This document shows, piece after piece, positions 46,987 to 58,049 of a DNA stretch of 64,000 bases. The first letter of the stretch is position 1, and every line of letters begins with the position of its first letter. The translations under genes and the position numbers were made by a program. The stretch is from Hydrangea macrophylla. Its lineage: Eukaryota; Streptophyta; Magnoliopsida; Cornales; Hydrangeaceae. The DNA lies in the NCBI GenBank assembly GCA_033977485.1, contig CM066984.1, positions 113,329,251-113,393,250 of the forward strand, given 5' to 3'. A model generated the notes under the pieces. It made no database searches and was not told the DNA's origin. It saw only the letters and a program-made list of their open reading frames with translations.

Positions 46987-47607
46987 TATGCCACTACAAA
47001 AAAAATTGGCATAAAAATTAAATTAACTTATATATGTAGTAAAAATTGTGAATCCCTTAGACACAATTTAATGTATTTTCAAAGTAAATAAGGCAAAAAA
47101 AAAATTCCTTTTTTTAAAAAAAAAAATTTAATTACAAACTTGTAATTTGACAAAAAAAATATTTCCATGAATTTAGTTATTTGTAAACTTAATCGGAACA
47201 AAAAAAATATTCATGGAAATAGGAATGTCACATTCCATATGTATTGCCTTAGGTGATAAAAAAAAACAACCATGTAGGGATTTTCACGTATGCCTAATGT
47301 TGTCACATATTATCACCAAAAAAATGCTTCAAATAGCATTAGCAAACATGCATGCATATATATATGCAAACTGATGCACAGAATCATGTTTACAAACCAA
47401 CATATAAAACCTTACAAAAATGCATCAACATATAATCACATTATAGACACTGTGTGTTCGTGTGTACACACATACTTGAAGGCTTTCATTAACCATTTAT
47501 TGGTTTACCATGAAATGATTACATATACATATAAATTATAGTCTGTATATGGAGAAGAAAAAAAACGTCGTTCAAGAGTCATAAAACATGAATACCAACC
47601 AATAATG

Positions 47608-47619
47608 GCTCTGATACCA
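47608..47619 (-). other. Primer binding site of the copia element
   Basis: On the minus strand TGGTATCAGAGC, the complement of the 3' end of plant initiator-Met tRNA, begins one base after the 5' LTR end. Confidence 0.9.
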
Positions 47620-47620
47620 A

Positions 47621-48062
47621 TGTAAGAAAATTTACCGAATACGAACCCAGAATAGCGGAACTTACGTAATTGAAGTACTCAATCAAATTCTCCAGAATTC
47701 TACAACGGTTGGAATTACACTCCTCTTTGACTCGAACAATTTGCCTATCAACAACCCTTCAATTATTACGACGATAGGTATCCGATTACAAGAATCGGAG
47801 ACACAAAATTCACATACCCAAATGTCTCTCTCTCTCTCTCTAGAATTTCAGCAATCTATATGGAGTACACACACCTTTTTTTTATCTTGTGTATATTTGA
47901 AAACAAACATAGCACACATATATATAACCATGTGTCCACGTTTATAACTGCCCTTGGCAGTTTTATTTGTATACAAACTGCTCTTAGCAGTTTTTTCAAT
48001 GTGGCAACTGCCACATGGGCATGGGTTACCCACATGGGTGCCCAATAACCCATATTATAACA
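47621..48062 (-). repeat. 5' LTR of the copia element
   Basis: 442 bp. It holds two copies of an ACTGCCxxTAGCAG/ACTGCTCTTAGCAG unit near 47947-47994. The outer end adjoins the target duplication ATTAT. Confidence 0.93.
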
Positions 48063-49690
48063 ATTATGATATAATGATGCCCTACTTTTCATCCGACCCT
48101 AATTTTTCCTCTCGAGAGCGTCTCCATCAACGAACTCCAATTCGTCCAATTAGAGAATCTACTAATCTGAGATTCATTCGTGAAACCCCAATTAAATGAG
48201 ACACGGCTCCTTTTATGACTCTATCATGAGCTCATCATCAACCACTACTCGAGGCTTGAATGCAAGGTTTGGTTTCTATTTCCTTTTCTCTGTATATGTG
48301 TATGTGTAAGTATGTGTGTGTGTGTGTTGAGCATCAATGTATCAGTACTCCTCAGTTTTATTTTTTGAAGTTCTCTTTGGGCACAACTTTCTCTATTTGG
48401 TTCAGCTTTGGAAAGAGGTTCTGAGTGGGTGTTCAAATGATGTTTGATAAAATGCCTACTAGAGTTTGTCTCATGCCTGCTACGACCCTTTTAGTCAGTG
48501 CACTACCCACATTTTTTTTACCCAATATAAAATAGGTTTCTTCTTTGGGTCATAGTCTATACTAGAGGTTCAAGTTTAAGAAACCAGAGATTAAATTTTT
48601 AGAAGCCAGAGATTAAAGTTTAAGAATTCAGTCTAATAAAACATGACTCTTGATGTCTTATGTATAGCTTTGCAAGATGTCTTATCTATACTGTGATGTT
48701 CAAGATTAAAATCAAGGGTGCTTATTGGAACTCATTGGCATATTTATACCATGAATCTTACATTCCTAATCCAATATTGGCATCGACTACGTGACTTGGT
48801 ATGCCTTGGATTTGTTTATAGCTCATTACAATCAGTTATTAGTTTCATTTAGCTTAACATGTATGTTTTATTCGAATATCAGGTAGAGAAAGCTAGGGGA
48901 AGCGTTTGGACAAAATAGATGACTTTGAAGGGCCACTTCTAAGCAATGGTGTATTGAAGTGGAGAGAGGTTTTTTTTTTGTTGTGTGTATTAGATTCAGA
49001 TATATTTGAAAGGTATTTGTGTTGGCGTGGGGTGTGCTAGAAGCGGGACGAGATTTTGATCCAGATAGAGAAGTATGTATGAAAATTTGTTTTCTACCTT
49101 CAGTCAAATATTTGTGAATTGTAATGGAATACAACAAATTGATTGTATGACCATTGGAATGGAATTTTGATAAATATATAGCTTTTCTTTCTTTCTTTCT
49201 TTTTTCTGCTTTAATTTTTGTCATGTCGAATTTTAATACTGCAATTCAATTAATTATGCTTACAAATTAGGTGCAAAAAAAAATAATTTGGGAAGCATGT
49301 AAACAAATTATTATTCTTTATTTATGTAAATTTCTAACGAATAAATCTGGTAGTATTTTTCAAAAAATTTTGGAAATTACTAACGGATATATCCGTTAGA
49401 AATAGTTGACCAACCATTAGTATTTAGTATAAATCTTTTAAAAATAGTTGGAAAATAACTGTTAGTAAGTATATTTCTAACGGATATATCTGTTAGAAAT
49501 CCTTTTATTTACTAACGGATTTACTAACGGATATATCTGTTAGAAAAATTAATTTTACTAACGGATATACCCATTAGTAAGTCTGTTAGTAATAGTACTA
49601 ACGCATATATACTAACGGATATATTCGTTACTAATATTTTTTTTCTAACGGAAATATCCGTTAGTAAATAGGCCATATGGTGTAGTGAAG

Positions 49691-50112
49691 AGCCATTAAA
49701 TCTGAGTATAAAAAAAATGTAAAATAGTAAAGTGGCGAGAAGATAGAAGAAACCATTTTGAATCTAATTTTATGCGTTAATTCAATGATGAAATATTAAT
49801 GTAATTATGTTTTTAGTATATATCATCTCGTTATATTCGCTTGGTGAGGTGATTGAGTGCTCGATAAAGGACTCACATAAACCAAATATGAAAGTAAGGA
49901 TAAATCGAACATATTATTGTTCATACTCGATTGGATAATACTGCTGCCTCTTTTCATAATGTGAAACTTTGTTTCACTATTTTGTTTATGCTTTGCAATT
50001 TTAGAAATTTAAGTATCACAACAGAAATTGAACGAACAATTGCATTATTTATAATACATTTCAATATCTTTAAAAATTAAAAGAAACTCCAAAGAGTTGT
50101 TATTGACTATAA
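49691..50112. other. Intergenic spacer
   Basis: AT-rich, no supportable feature beyond the CACTA target duplication at its left end. Confidence 0.5.
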
Positions 50113-50121
50113 TTATACATA

Positions 50122-50299
50122 GGGTAATGCTAGACCCACACTCAAATCTCACACTCATCCATCCACACCTTGAAGTGGACCAATGAGGAGAGGAGAGAAA
50201 TTGTAAAGTGGTGTAGACCCCAGTGGACACCACAGTCTCTCTCTTCTCCCCATTGGTCCACGTTAGGGTGTGGATGGATGGGTGTGAGTAGCACTACCC
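50122..50299. mobile_element. Hairpin MITE, 178 bp, Mutator-like
   Basis: The left GGGTAATGCTAGACCCACAC and the right end (ending GTGTGAGTAGCACTACCC) pair through about 70 bp, including CATCCATCCACACC and GGTGTGGATGGATG. Flanks TTATACATA (50113-50121) and ATAAACATA (50300-50308) match at 7 of 9 positions. Confidence 0.75.
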
Positions 50300-50308
50300 A
50301 TAAACATA

Positions 50309-51167
50309 ATACGAATCATAGAAGATGAGGCGTTGTTTTATAAATATAGTAGTTGTAGTTATGAATTCTTGCATAATATGGGAAAAAAGTAATGATAGGT
50401 ACACGTAAACGGCACACCTAAACTATCCACCTACTGATGTGAATTTTCAAAATCATTCATCAGTTACCAAAAAAAGTTTGAATTATCTTCAATTCATTAT
50501 ATATCTTTTATATTTTCTAATTTGTAAATAAATATACATAAACTTTTATTAATGAGAAAGAAAAATTTATTTGTTGTCAACTAAATTGACTTACACATGT
50601 AGTTTATAAATATTTAAAATCAAAAATAAAATATTATCTTTGTAATTCATTACATTATAACTAATTTAAATTTTTTTTCCTCAGCAATAAAAGTGTAAAA
50701 CACTTAACACCACAGGGGTACCATTTGCCATTACATGTGGTACAACTAAAGCATTTGAGAAACCAATTTGTAATTCAAATATGGGAAGCATAGCATTATA
50801 CTATGTAGAAATAAATCTCCTTTTGAAGGTAATACCATTTGTGTTAACTCTTGAAACAAAAATTTACTTTCAAAATACCAATTTTTTTAAACTCTGCATT
50901 TAGTATCAACCAAATATTAGATTTCGGAAGACCAATTTTGTAAAAATGGTCTGCATCTAGTATGAACCCATATTTGGTACAATACGACTGCTGTACACAA
51001 GTGTCATTATATATTAAAAAAACAAAAAAAAAAAAAAACAAAAAACAAAAAACAAAAAACAAAAAACAAAAAACAAAAAACAAAAAACAAAAAAAAAACA
51101 AAAACAAAAACAAAAACAAATAACAAATAACAAAAACAAATAACAAAAACAAATAACAAAAAAAAAA
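50309..51167. other. Intergenic spacer ending in a (CAAAAAA)n-type repeat
   Basis: From about 51019 to 51167 the sequence is an A-rich CAAAAAA/CAAATAA microsatellite. A minus-strand open frame over it gives only F/L/V low-complexity peptide and is not a gene. Confidence 0.7.
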
Positions 51168-51172
51168 GTATT

Positions 51173-53210
51173 TATAACACCCACATTGTGTTATTGCTTT
51201 TGCATTTCATTGTCATGCATGATAATGTGATGTGGCGTGTCCTATGACACATGATTGAGTGAGTTTTGACTCACGAGTTGATTTGGGTGTCTGTATTAGA
51301 GAACCCTCTGAAACTGTGGTGATTGAGGATTTGTTGTTGTGACGTCTCTCCGAGTATGAGACGGTCACTGTGGAACATTTTAAATGTTTATCTGAAAATA
51401 AATGTTTACCTGTGTATTTCAATATCTGTATTATTTCTGGCTTAGAATATATTTCTGATGTTAGATTTAGTATCCTGGTGAGGACGAATTAACACGCTAT
51501 TAATTTGATAGGCTAATTAGCAACTTCGGAAACGTCATATAGAAATTCGCGTTTTAGCAACCAAACGAAACTTAGTCGAAAACTTTTATAATTTTAAGGT
51601 TTCACTCGTAAAGCTATGAATAAGCTGTATAGGAAGTTTCAGAGACTGATTAGGAGTTTTGAAAACTCGCGGGGAGGTAAACGTAATTCCCCGAGAATGT
51701 TGCCTATATATAGATAGAGATGGATGAGATATTTCTCATCACTCTTAACCTAAAATTCAAGAGGATGCCAAAAAGGAGGCTAGAGGGAGATTTAGGAGCT
51801 TAGAGCTTTGCGACGCCAAACGACGACCTTCCGTCAGTTTGTTTTCTCCCAGATTTCATATTCGAGCTCCTCGAGGTAAGAGCTTCGTTTTGATATATGT
51901 TAGGGCCTGTTTGGATAAGTTTTCCGAAAAGTTATTTTCTAGAATTTTTCATAAAAGTTGATAAATGGAATTCTGATCCATAGGAATTGTGCTAGACGGA
52001 CTTCTGCACGTTCTTTGTGCACGGGTTTTTCTTCAGATTGAGTTATAGGAGCGTAAATCAGAGGTGAGTGATTCAACTATGTTTTGGAATGATTTCTTGG
52101 CATGTATTCATGTTATGTTTGAATAGCATGTATTAATTCTTAGAGATATATTGTGTAGTTCATATTGGGCAACTATATTGATACGTAGGCTCAATAGCAC
52201 GGTGATATGTTTTGATTACCGCGAGTATGGTGATATGTATTTGAGCATGTTAAGTTGCTTATTTGGGTCAGAAGGAGCACGTGGTCACCGTGCCATTTTG
52301 TGGAGCCGATAGAGTGGCATTAAGGTCGCACGATTGTTTGTAGAATCGTGGGTCTTACCCTTTCGCGTGGACTTATTGGCGAGGAGTCGCGGATTGGGAA
52401 TATGGACGGGCACGTGAGTCTCCGGCGACTAGTATGAAATGTAGAGATGTGAATGCGGACATGTTTATCATTCATGTACATATGTTGATTTATTCACTAA
52501 GCCTTAGCTTAAACAAATCGAAATATGTGTGGTTATTCAAATAACCATTGCAGGTATAAATGCTGGCGAGGAATCGCAGAAGTGAGTACGTGGGTTGGGA
52601 GTTCGCTTGTGAGGCAACTTGAAGGATAATCTTGTAGTTTTGAAATAATAGAAATGTTGTAATAAGATTTTGGTTGTTTTAAACCATGTTTAACTTAGTA
52701 TGTTAGAATGGATTTTAAATCGTTGTATTAGACTATAACATGTTGTAATTATGTTTGGTAATACTTTAATACAGCTAGAATTACTTTGGCTTGAGTTTGG
52801 ATTGAATGGTTAATCATTGGTGATAGTTAGAAAGCTTTTAAAACTTGTTTTTTCTGCAGTTTGGGCTGCTGCCAGGGGAGCAGTCGACTGAGCAGTCGAC
52901 TGAACCCCTGAGCCTGTTAGTTCTGCTTCTTTTTTTTTAGCAGAAGCAGTCGACTGGACCCCTCGGCAGTCGACTGGACCCCTCAGCAGTCGACTGGACC
53001 TCCTTTTGCAGTCGACTGAAATTTGATATTAAAATCCCTGCCCGCCTCCGTCGACTGAGCAGTCGACTGAACCTCTGGTTTTTAAATGTGTTTTGTTTTT
53101 CCGCTGCGTGTGTTCTTCAAACCTAATTTTTGGGAACGTTAATGAATTGGTTTAGCCTCGGTGGCGTGCCACGGGCTCCGGTTCCGCTATTGTGGGACCG
53201 GGCTGTGACA
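51173..53210 (+). repeat. 5' LTR of the Tekay element
   Basis: Starts TATAACACCC instead of the usual TGTAACACCC and ends GGGCTGTGACA. CCTATATATAGATAG near 51702 is a TATA-box candidate. It contains splice-donor-like GAG|GTAAGA (GT at 51876) and AGAG|GTGAGT (GT at 52064), an acceptor-like CCATTGCAG (ends 52553), and seven exact CAGTCGACTG palindromes plus one variant (52881-53069). Confidence 0.95.
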
Positions 53211-53215
53211 TTTAG

Positions 53216-53227
53216 TGGTATCAAAGC
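53216..53227 (+). other. Primer binding site of the Tekay element
   Basis: TGGTATCAAAGC, five bases after the 5' LTR. It matches the initiator-Met tRNA complement TGGTATCAGAGC at 11 of 12 positions. Confidence 0.9.
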
Positions 53228-53438
53228 ATAAGTTTAGAGCCTTGGGAACGAGTGACGTTATATATGCTGAGTGACGTCGAGTGGAGTGTGTAATTGTGAA
53301 GATAATTGTTATCATTGTAGAAATGCTACATGCATTAGCATTTGTTGATTGTGATGAACTGTGCACATATATCTATATTGTGGCATAGCATGCATGGTCA
53401 TTATGCATTGAACTCGACAGGGGAATAATTGAAACGTT

Positions 53439-56400
53439 ATGGCTGATCCACCAAGAGAATTGTCACCGCATTCGCGGATGGATCAAATAGTGAATATGGT
53501 GGGGAATTTTATACAAGCGGTAAGTGAAAGAGAACAAATGAACGTTCAGCCTCCACAAGTGGAAATTCGTTATGTCAATGCACCATCGGCACCGCGACCT
53601 CAACACACAATCGTGGAACAGTTTCATAAGCGAAAACCAACATTGTATCATGGGCAAGTTGACATAGATTTGGCCGATCATTGGATGATGGACATGGAAA
53701 GACATTTCCGTCAGGTGATATGTACCGATGAGGAGAAAATTTTATGCGCATCCGATACGTTGATGGGCGAAGCATTGGATTGGTGGAACAACGTGCTTGA
53801 ACAAGGGAAGCCAACTACGTGGGAAGCATTTAAAGAAGAATTCAACAAACGTTTCTTTCCGCAATCTGCTTATACTCAGAAACGTCAAGAGTTTGCGAGT
53901 TTGGTTCAGGGAGATATGACCGTGGGTGAGTATGTTTCTCGTTTCAATGCCTTATTACGATTTGGGAAAACTACCGTTCCAACTGATAGGGATAAAGCTC
54001 GTAAGTTTGAGGAAGGGCTTAGAGAGAATATCCGTGGCCGTGTGGACATGTTGCAACACCCGACCGTTTCTCTCGTTGAGGAAGCTGCCCGTATTGCTGA
54101 GAAAAGTGTCGACAGATATCGACAGGGACAGCAAGGGAAGAGAGCAAATGACAGTCGGAGTAAGGGTCAAGGGAATGCGAAGAAACCGTTTACTCAAGGT
54201 TCGGGATCATATATGAGTAGCCAAGGAGGGAGTACGTTCATGGGGGACCCGAGACCGTTGTGTTCAACATGTAACCTGCGACACAGAGGAACCTGCTATC
54301 AATTGATCACTTGCCATATTTGTAAACAATTGGGGCATGTGTCTAGGAATTGTCCTTTGAACGCAAATTCGACTACACCAAACACAACCTCCAACGCCAA
54401 GAGCTATAACCCAGAGATAAGAGGGAAATGTTTTGAGTGTGGCCAACCGGGGCACATAGCGAAGAATTTCCCAAGTAAGAGACAACCGGGAATGAGTACC
54501 GGGGCATCGAGTGTGCCAAGCGGATCAAGGGTAGAACCTCGAATGGATAAAGGGAAAGGAGTCGCGCAACAACAAGGACGATACTTCCAGCTCAGGCCGG
54601 GGAATACGGATGATACCGTCGTATCAGGTATTCTTCCTATTTGTTCGTATCCTGCACGTATACTTATGGATTCTGGTTCGACGCATTCATTTGTATCATG
54701 TGATTTTGTTAAGCATTTAACTGTTAAATCAGAACCGCTAGGATATGACTTGTGTGTATCATTGCCTAGTAGTGAACCTCTAGTTACTTCTTCGATATTC
54801 AAGTCATGTGAGATCAAGATAGGTGATAAAGTTTTGAGCGTTGATTTGATTCCGTTGACGGTGAATTACTTTGATGTTATCTTGGGTATGGATTGGTTGT
54901 CGGTTAATCAAGCCAAAATCGATTATGAACAGAAACGGGTTAGTTTCTATCCGTCAGGACGAGAAGAGTTTACTTTTCAGGGTAAAGGAGTAATCGTACC
55001 GCCGTACTTGATATCGGCGATTCAAGCAAGCAAGATGTTGAAGAAGGGTTGTTCGGGTTTCTTATGTTCAATTATCGACACGCGAGTTCTTGGACCACTA
55101 ATAGAAGACATTTCAGTAGTTCGAGACTTTCCAGATGTTTTTCCCGATGAGTTACCCGACGTATTAATTGAAAGAGAGCTTGAGTTCACAATAGAAGTAG
55201 TACCAGGGTCACAACCGGTATCCAAAGCACCGTACCGAATGGCACCGATAGAGTTGAAAGAATTGAAAGTTCAGTTAGAAGAACTGTTGGAGAAGGGTTT
55301 TATCCGACCGAGTGTTTCGCCGTGGGGAGCTCCAGTCTTGTTTGTGAAGAAGAAAGATGGGACAATGCGTATGTGCATCGACTACCGAGGGTTGAATAAG
55401 TTGACCGTCAAGAACAAGTATCCGTTGCCGCGAATAGATGACTTGTTTGATCAGTTACAAGGGGCTCAGATATTTTCGAAGATCGACTTGAGATCCGGTT
55501 ACCATCAGTTGAAAGTCAAAGAGGAAGATGTTGGGAAGACAGCTTTCAGGACTCGATATGGTCACTTTGAATTTTTGGTTATGCCATTTGGAGTGACTAA
55601 TGCACCAGCTGCTTTCATGGACTTGATGAACCGTGTTTTCAAGGATTATTTAGATGAGTTCGTTATCGTGTTCATAGATGACATCCTAATCTACTCCAAA
55701 AGCGTAGAAGATCACGAGTATCATTTGCGATTAGCTTTACAACGATTGCGTGAAAAGAGATTATTCGGCAAATTGAAGAAGTGTGAGTTTTGGTTGACCG
55801 AGATAGCTTTCCTTGGACATATAGTGTCGGCAAAGGGAATTTCTGTAGACCCTCAGAAGATAGAAGCAGTAACCAACTGGGTGAGGCCAACGAATGTGAC
55901 AGACATCAGAAGTTTCCTAGGATTAGCTGGGTATTATCAGAGATTTGTGAAAGACTTTTCGCGTATAGCAATGCCGATGACACAGTTAATGAGGAAAGAT
56001 ATTGCTTTTGTTTGGAGTCCAGAATGTGAAGAAAGTTTTCAAGAGTTGAAAGGTCGGCTAGTGAAAGCACTAATTTTAGCCGTTCCATCAGGGACTGAAG
56101 GGTTTATCATTTACAGTGATGCTTCATATAGAGGTTTAGGTTGCGTTCTTATGCAAGGTGATAAAGTCATTGCGTATGCTTCGAGACAACTTAGACCGCA
56201 CGAGAAGAATTATCCAACTCATGACCTAGAATTGGCCGCCGTGATTTTTGCACTGAAGATTTGGCGTCATTACCTATACGGGGAGAAATGTGAGATCTAT
56301 ACGGATCACAAGAGTTTGAAGTACCTGTTTACACAACGAGATTTGAACATGAGGCAAAGGAGATGGTTAGAGTTAATGAAGGATTATGACTTGTTAATTC

Positions 56401-58007
56401 AGTATCATCCGGGCAAGGCGAATGTCGTCGCTGATGCTCTTAGTCGCAAAGTACGAACCAATACCGCATCAGATTTGACTTCTCAGAAAGAACTGATACG
56501 AGATATGGAGAACTTAGAACTTGAAGTGATACCGAGGATTGAAAGTGGCTTGATGTCGACGATGGTGGCACAACCACTCTTGATTCACGAGATTACAGAG
56601 AAACAACTTCAAGACGTGGCTTTGAAGAATATTTGTGATGAGATTCCAATGGGCAAACAACCGGGATTCACGTTTGAGAACAATGTTTTGAGATTGAGGG
56701 GTAGAATTTGTGTACCTAGTGAGAAAGAGTTGAAAAAGAACATCCTAGAGGAAGCACACAACACAAAATATACCGTTCACCCGGGAAGCACCAAGATGTA
56801 TAGAGACTTGAGACATGTTTATTGGTGGCCGGGAATGAAGAGAGAAATAGCACGATACGTTTCGCGTTGTACTAGTTGTCAACAAGTAAAGGCCGAACGC
56901 CAAGTACCTTCGGGATTGTTACAACCGTTACCGATAGCCGAGTGGAAATGGGAGCACATAACAATGGATTTTGTTAGTGGGTTTCCGAGGTCGAAGAGAT
57001 CGAACACTATTATTTGGGTGATTGTTGACCGTTTGACGAAGTCGTCGCACTTCCTACCGCTTCGAACAACTAAGCCAATGACGTTAGCTAAGTTGTATAT
57101 TCGCGAAATTGTGAGACTACATGGTATCCCAGTTTCTATTGTTTCGGATAGGGATAGTAGTTTTACATCGAAGTTTTGGAGAGTCTTGCAAGAAACAATG
57201 GGTACCAAATTGCACTTTAGTACAGCTTTTCATCCTCAGACTGATGGTCAATCAGAAAGAGTAATCCAGATTTTGGAAGACATGCTGCGGTTATGTGTAC
57301 TTGATTTTCAGGGTGATTGGGAAGACCATTTGCCGTTGATTGAGTTCGCGTATAACAACAGTTTTCAGTCGAGTATTGGGATGGCTCCTTATGAAGCTTT
57401 ATATGGTCGTGTATGTCGTTCACCGATTAGTTGGACGGAAGTCGGAGAAAGAAAGATTGAAGGGCCGAAAATTGTACAAGAGACGACGGATAAGATAACG
57501 GTAATTAGACAACGGTTATTGACAGCTCAGAGTAGGTATAAGAGTTATGCCGACAAGCGCAGACGGCCGTTAGAATTTGATGTAGGAGACTTAGTGTATT
57601 TGAAGGTGTCACCTTCAAAGGGAATAACCAGATTTGGTAGATACGGGAAACTCAATCCGAGATATGTAGGACCTTTTGAAATCATTGGAAAGGTTGGACC
57701 CGTAGCTTATCGTTTGAACTTGCCGAGCGAGTATGCTCAAGTTCATAACGTGTTTCATGTATCGTTGTTACGCAAACAATTAGTGGAAGATAGAGATCAA
57801 GTGATGACTCCGACGCCGAATGAGATTCAGAGTGATTTAACGTATGTTGCGTATCCGGTAGAGATCTTAGATCGGAAGGATCAAGTCTTACGAAATAAAG
57901 TAATATCGAAAGTGAAAGTGTTATGGCGTAGTCAAACTACGGAAGAGATGACGTGGGAGATAGAAGATGAGATGCGTACTCAGTATCCGCACCTTTTCGA
58001 GACATGA
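53439..58007 (+). CDS. Intact Ty3/gypsy Gag-Pol polyprotein, 1522 aa
   Basis: A single frame encodes capsid and the enzymes for reverse transcription and integration. Gag core about residues 70-210 ([23 protein letters not shown]). First CCHC knuckle [14 protein letters not shown] at 292-305. Second knuckle at 331-344 has Phe at its last Cys position ([14 protein letters not shown]). Protease catalytic LMDSGST with Asp411. RT with [10 protein letters not shown] and FIDDILIYS (Asp747-Asp748). RNase H with YSDAS (Asp894). Integrase zinc-binding His1114 to Cys1144/Cys1147, and a catalytic triad Asp1177, Asp1237, Glu1273 with 35 residues between the last two, as required. The C-terminal chromodomain-like segment is about 1465-1522 ([26 protein letters not shown]). 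The first ATG after the primer site is used. Fusion of gag and pol in one frame is normal for the Tekay lineage. Confidence 0.97.
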   Translation: MADPPRELSPHSRMDQIVNMVGNFIQAVSEREQMNVQPPQVEIRYVNAPSAPRPQHTIVEQFHKRKPTLYHGQVDIDLADHWMMDMERHFRQVICTDEEKILCASDTLMGEALDWWNNVLEQGKPTTWEAFKEEFNKRFFPQSAYTQKRQEFASLVQGDMTVGEYVSRFNALLRFGKTTVPTDRDKARKFEEGLRENIRGRVDMLQHPTVSLVEEAARIAEKSVDRYRQGQQGKRANDSRSKGQGNAKKPFTQGSGSYMSSQGGSTFMGDPRPLCSTCNLRHRGTCYQLITCHICKQLGHVSRNCPLNANSTTPNTTSNAKSYNPEIRGKCFECGQPGHIAKNFPSKRQPGMSTGASSVPSGSRVEPRMDKGKGVAQQQGRYFQLRPGNTDDTVVSGILPICSYPARILMDSGSTHSFVSCDFVKHLTVKSEPLGYDLCVSLPSSEPLVTSSIFKSCEIKIGDKVLSVDLIPLTVNYFDVILGMDWLSVNQAKIDYEQKRVSFYPSGREEFTFQGKGVIVPPYLISAIQASKMLKKGCSGFLCSIIDTRVLGPLIEDISVVRDFPDVFPDELPDVLIERELEFTIEVVPGSQPVSKAPYRMAPIELKELKVQLEELLEKGFIRPSVSPWGAPVLFVKKKDGTMRMCIDYRGLNKLTVKNKYPLPRIDDLFDQLQGAQIFSKIDLRSGYHQLKVKEEDVGKTAFRTRYGHFEFLVMPFGVTNAPAAFMDLMNRVFKDYLDEFVIVFIDDILIYSKSVEDHEYHLRLALQRLREKRLFGKLKKCEFWLTEIAFLGHIVSAKGISVDPQKIEAVTNWVRPTNVTDIRSFLGLAGYYQRFVKDFSRIAMPMTQLMRKDIAFVWSPECEESFQELKGRLVKALILAVPSGTEGFIIYSDASYRGLGCVLMQGDKVIAYASRQLRPHEKNYPTHDLELAAVIFALKIWRHYLYGEKCEIYTDHKSLKYLFTQRDLNMRQRRWLELMKDYDLLIQYHPGKANVVADALSRKVRTNTASDLTSQKELIRDMENLELEVIPRIESGLMSTMVAQPLLIHEITEKQLQDVALKNICDEIPMGKQPGFTFENNVLRLRGRICVPSEKELKKNILEEAHNTKYTVHPGSTKMYRDLRHVYWWPGMKREIARYVSRCTSCQQVKAERQVPSGLLQPLPIAEWKWEHITMDFVSGFPRSKRSNTIIWVIVDRLTKSSHFLPLRTTKPMTLAKLYIREIVRLHGIPVSIVSDRDSSFTSKFWRVLQETMGTKLHFSTAFHPQTDGQSERVIQILEDMLRLCVLDFQGDWEDHLPLIEFAYNNSFQSSIGMAPYEALYGRVCRSPISWTEVGERKIEGPKIVQETTDKITVIRQRLLTAQSRYKSYADKRRRPLEFDVGDLVYLKVSPSKGITRFGRYGKLNPRYVGPFEIIGKVGPVAYRLNLPSEYAQVHNVFHVSLLRKQLVEDRDQVMTPTPNEIQSDLTYVAYPVEILDRKDQVLRNKVISKVKVLWRSQTTEEMTWEIEDEMRTQYPHLFET

Positions 58008-58033
58008 GGTATAAGTTTGGGGACAAACTTCTT

Positions 58034-58049
58034 TTAAGGGGGAGAGTAT
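58034..58049 (+). other. Polypurine tract of the Tekay element
   Basis: AAGGGGGAGAG directly before the 3' LTR, the usual site of plus-strand priming. Confidence 0.85.

Larger units (their letters stand above)
37368..48062 (-). mobile_element. Full-length but inactivated Ty1/copia element inserted in the CACTA transposon
   Basis: LTRs at 37368-37807 (440 bp) and 47621-48062 (442 bp), both TGTTATAATA...TTTTCTTACA on the minus strand. An exact 5-bp duplication ATTAT lies at 37363-37367 and 48063-48067. By eye the LTRs differ by about ten substitutions plus small indels (roughly 2%). The primer site for initiator-Met tRNA follows the 5' LTR. The interior has a leader with a Gag-like frame, then gag-protease, integrase, RT and RNase H in copia order. 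Damage: a nonsense codon in gag, another before integrase, an altered integrase catalytic residue, and a 3.2-kb solo LTR inserted between protease and integrase. Confidence 0.95.
36889..49687. mobile_element. Non-autonomous CACTA (En/Spm) transposon, about 2.1 kb, split by a copia insertion
   Basis: The left terminus CACTACACTATATGGCC and right terminus GGCCATATGGTGTAGTG are inverted copies, flanked by the 3-bp duplication AAG (36886-36888 and 49688-49690), as CACTA elements have. Subterminal regions are packed with CTAACGGATATATCCGTTAG-like palindromes (36915-37000 and 49320-49675), in the place where CACTA transposases bind. Without the copia element and its duplication the transposon is 2099 bp, with no transposase domain recognised. 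Internal text includes repeated AACATTTCCCC words (37153-37200). Confidence 0.9.

Noticed and set aside
46992..47010. CACTACAAAAAAAATTGGC resembling a second CACTA terminus
   Set aside because: No inverted partner ending TTGTAGTG with a matching 3-bp duplication was found nearby.
50844..51152. Minus-strand frame of F/L/V residues
   Set aside because: Translation of the CAAAAAA repeat; no protein-like composition outside it.
53463..57423. Antisense and alternative-frame open frames inside the Tekay gag-pol
   Set aside because: Shadows of the intact 1522-codon frame without domains of their own.
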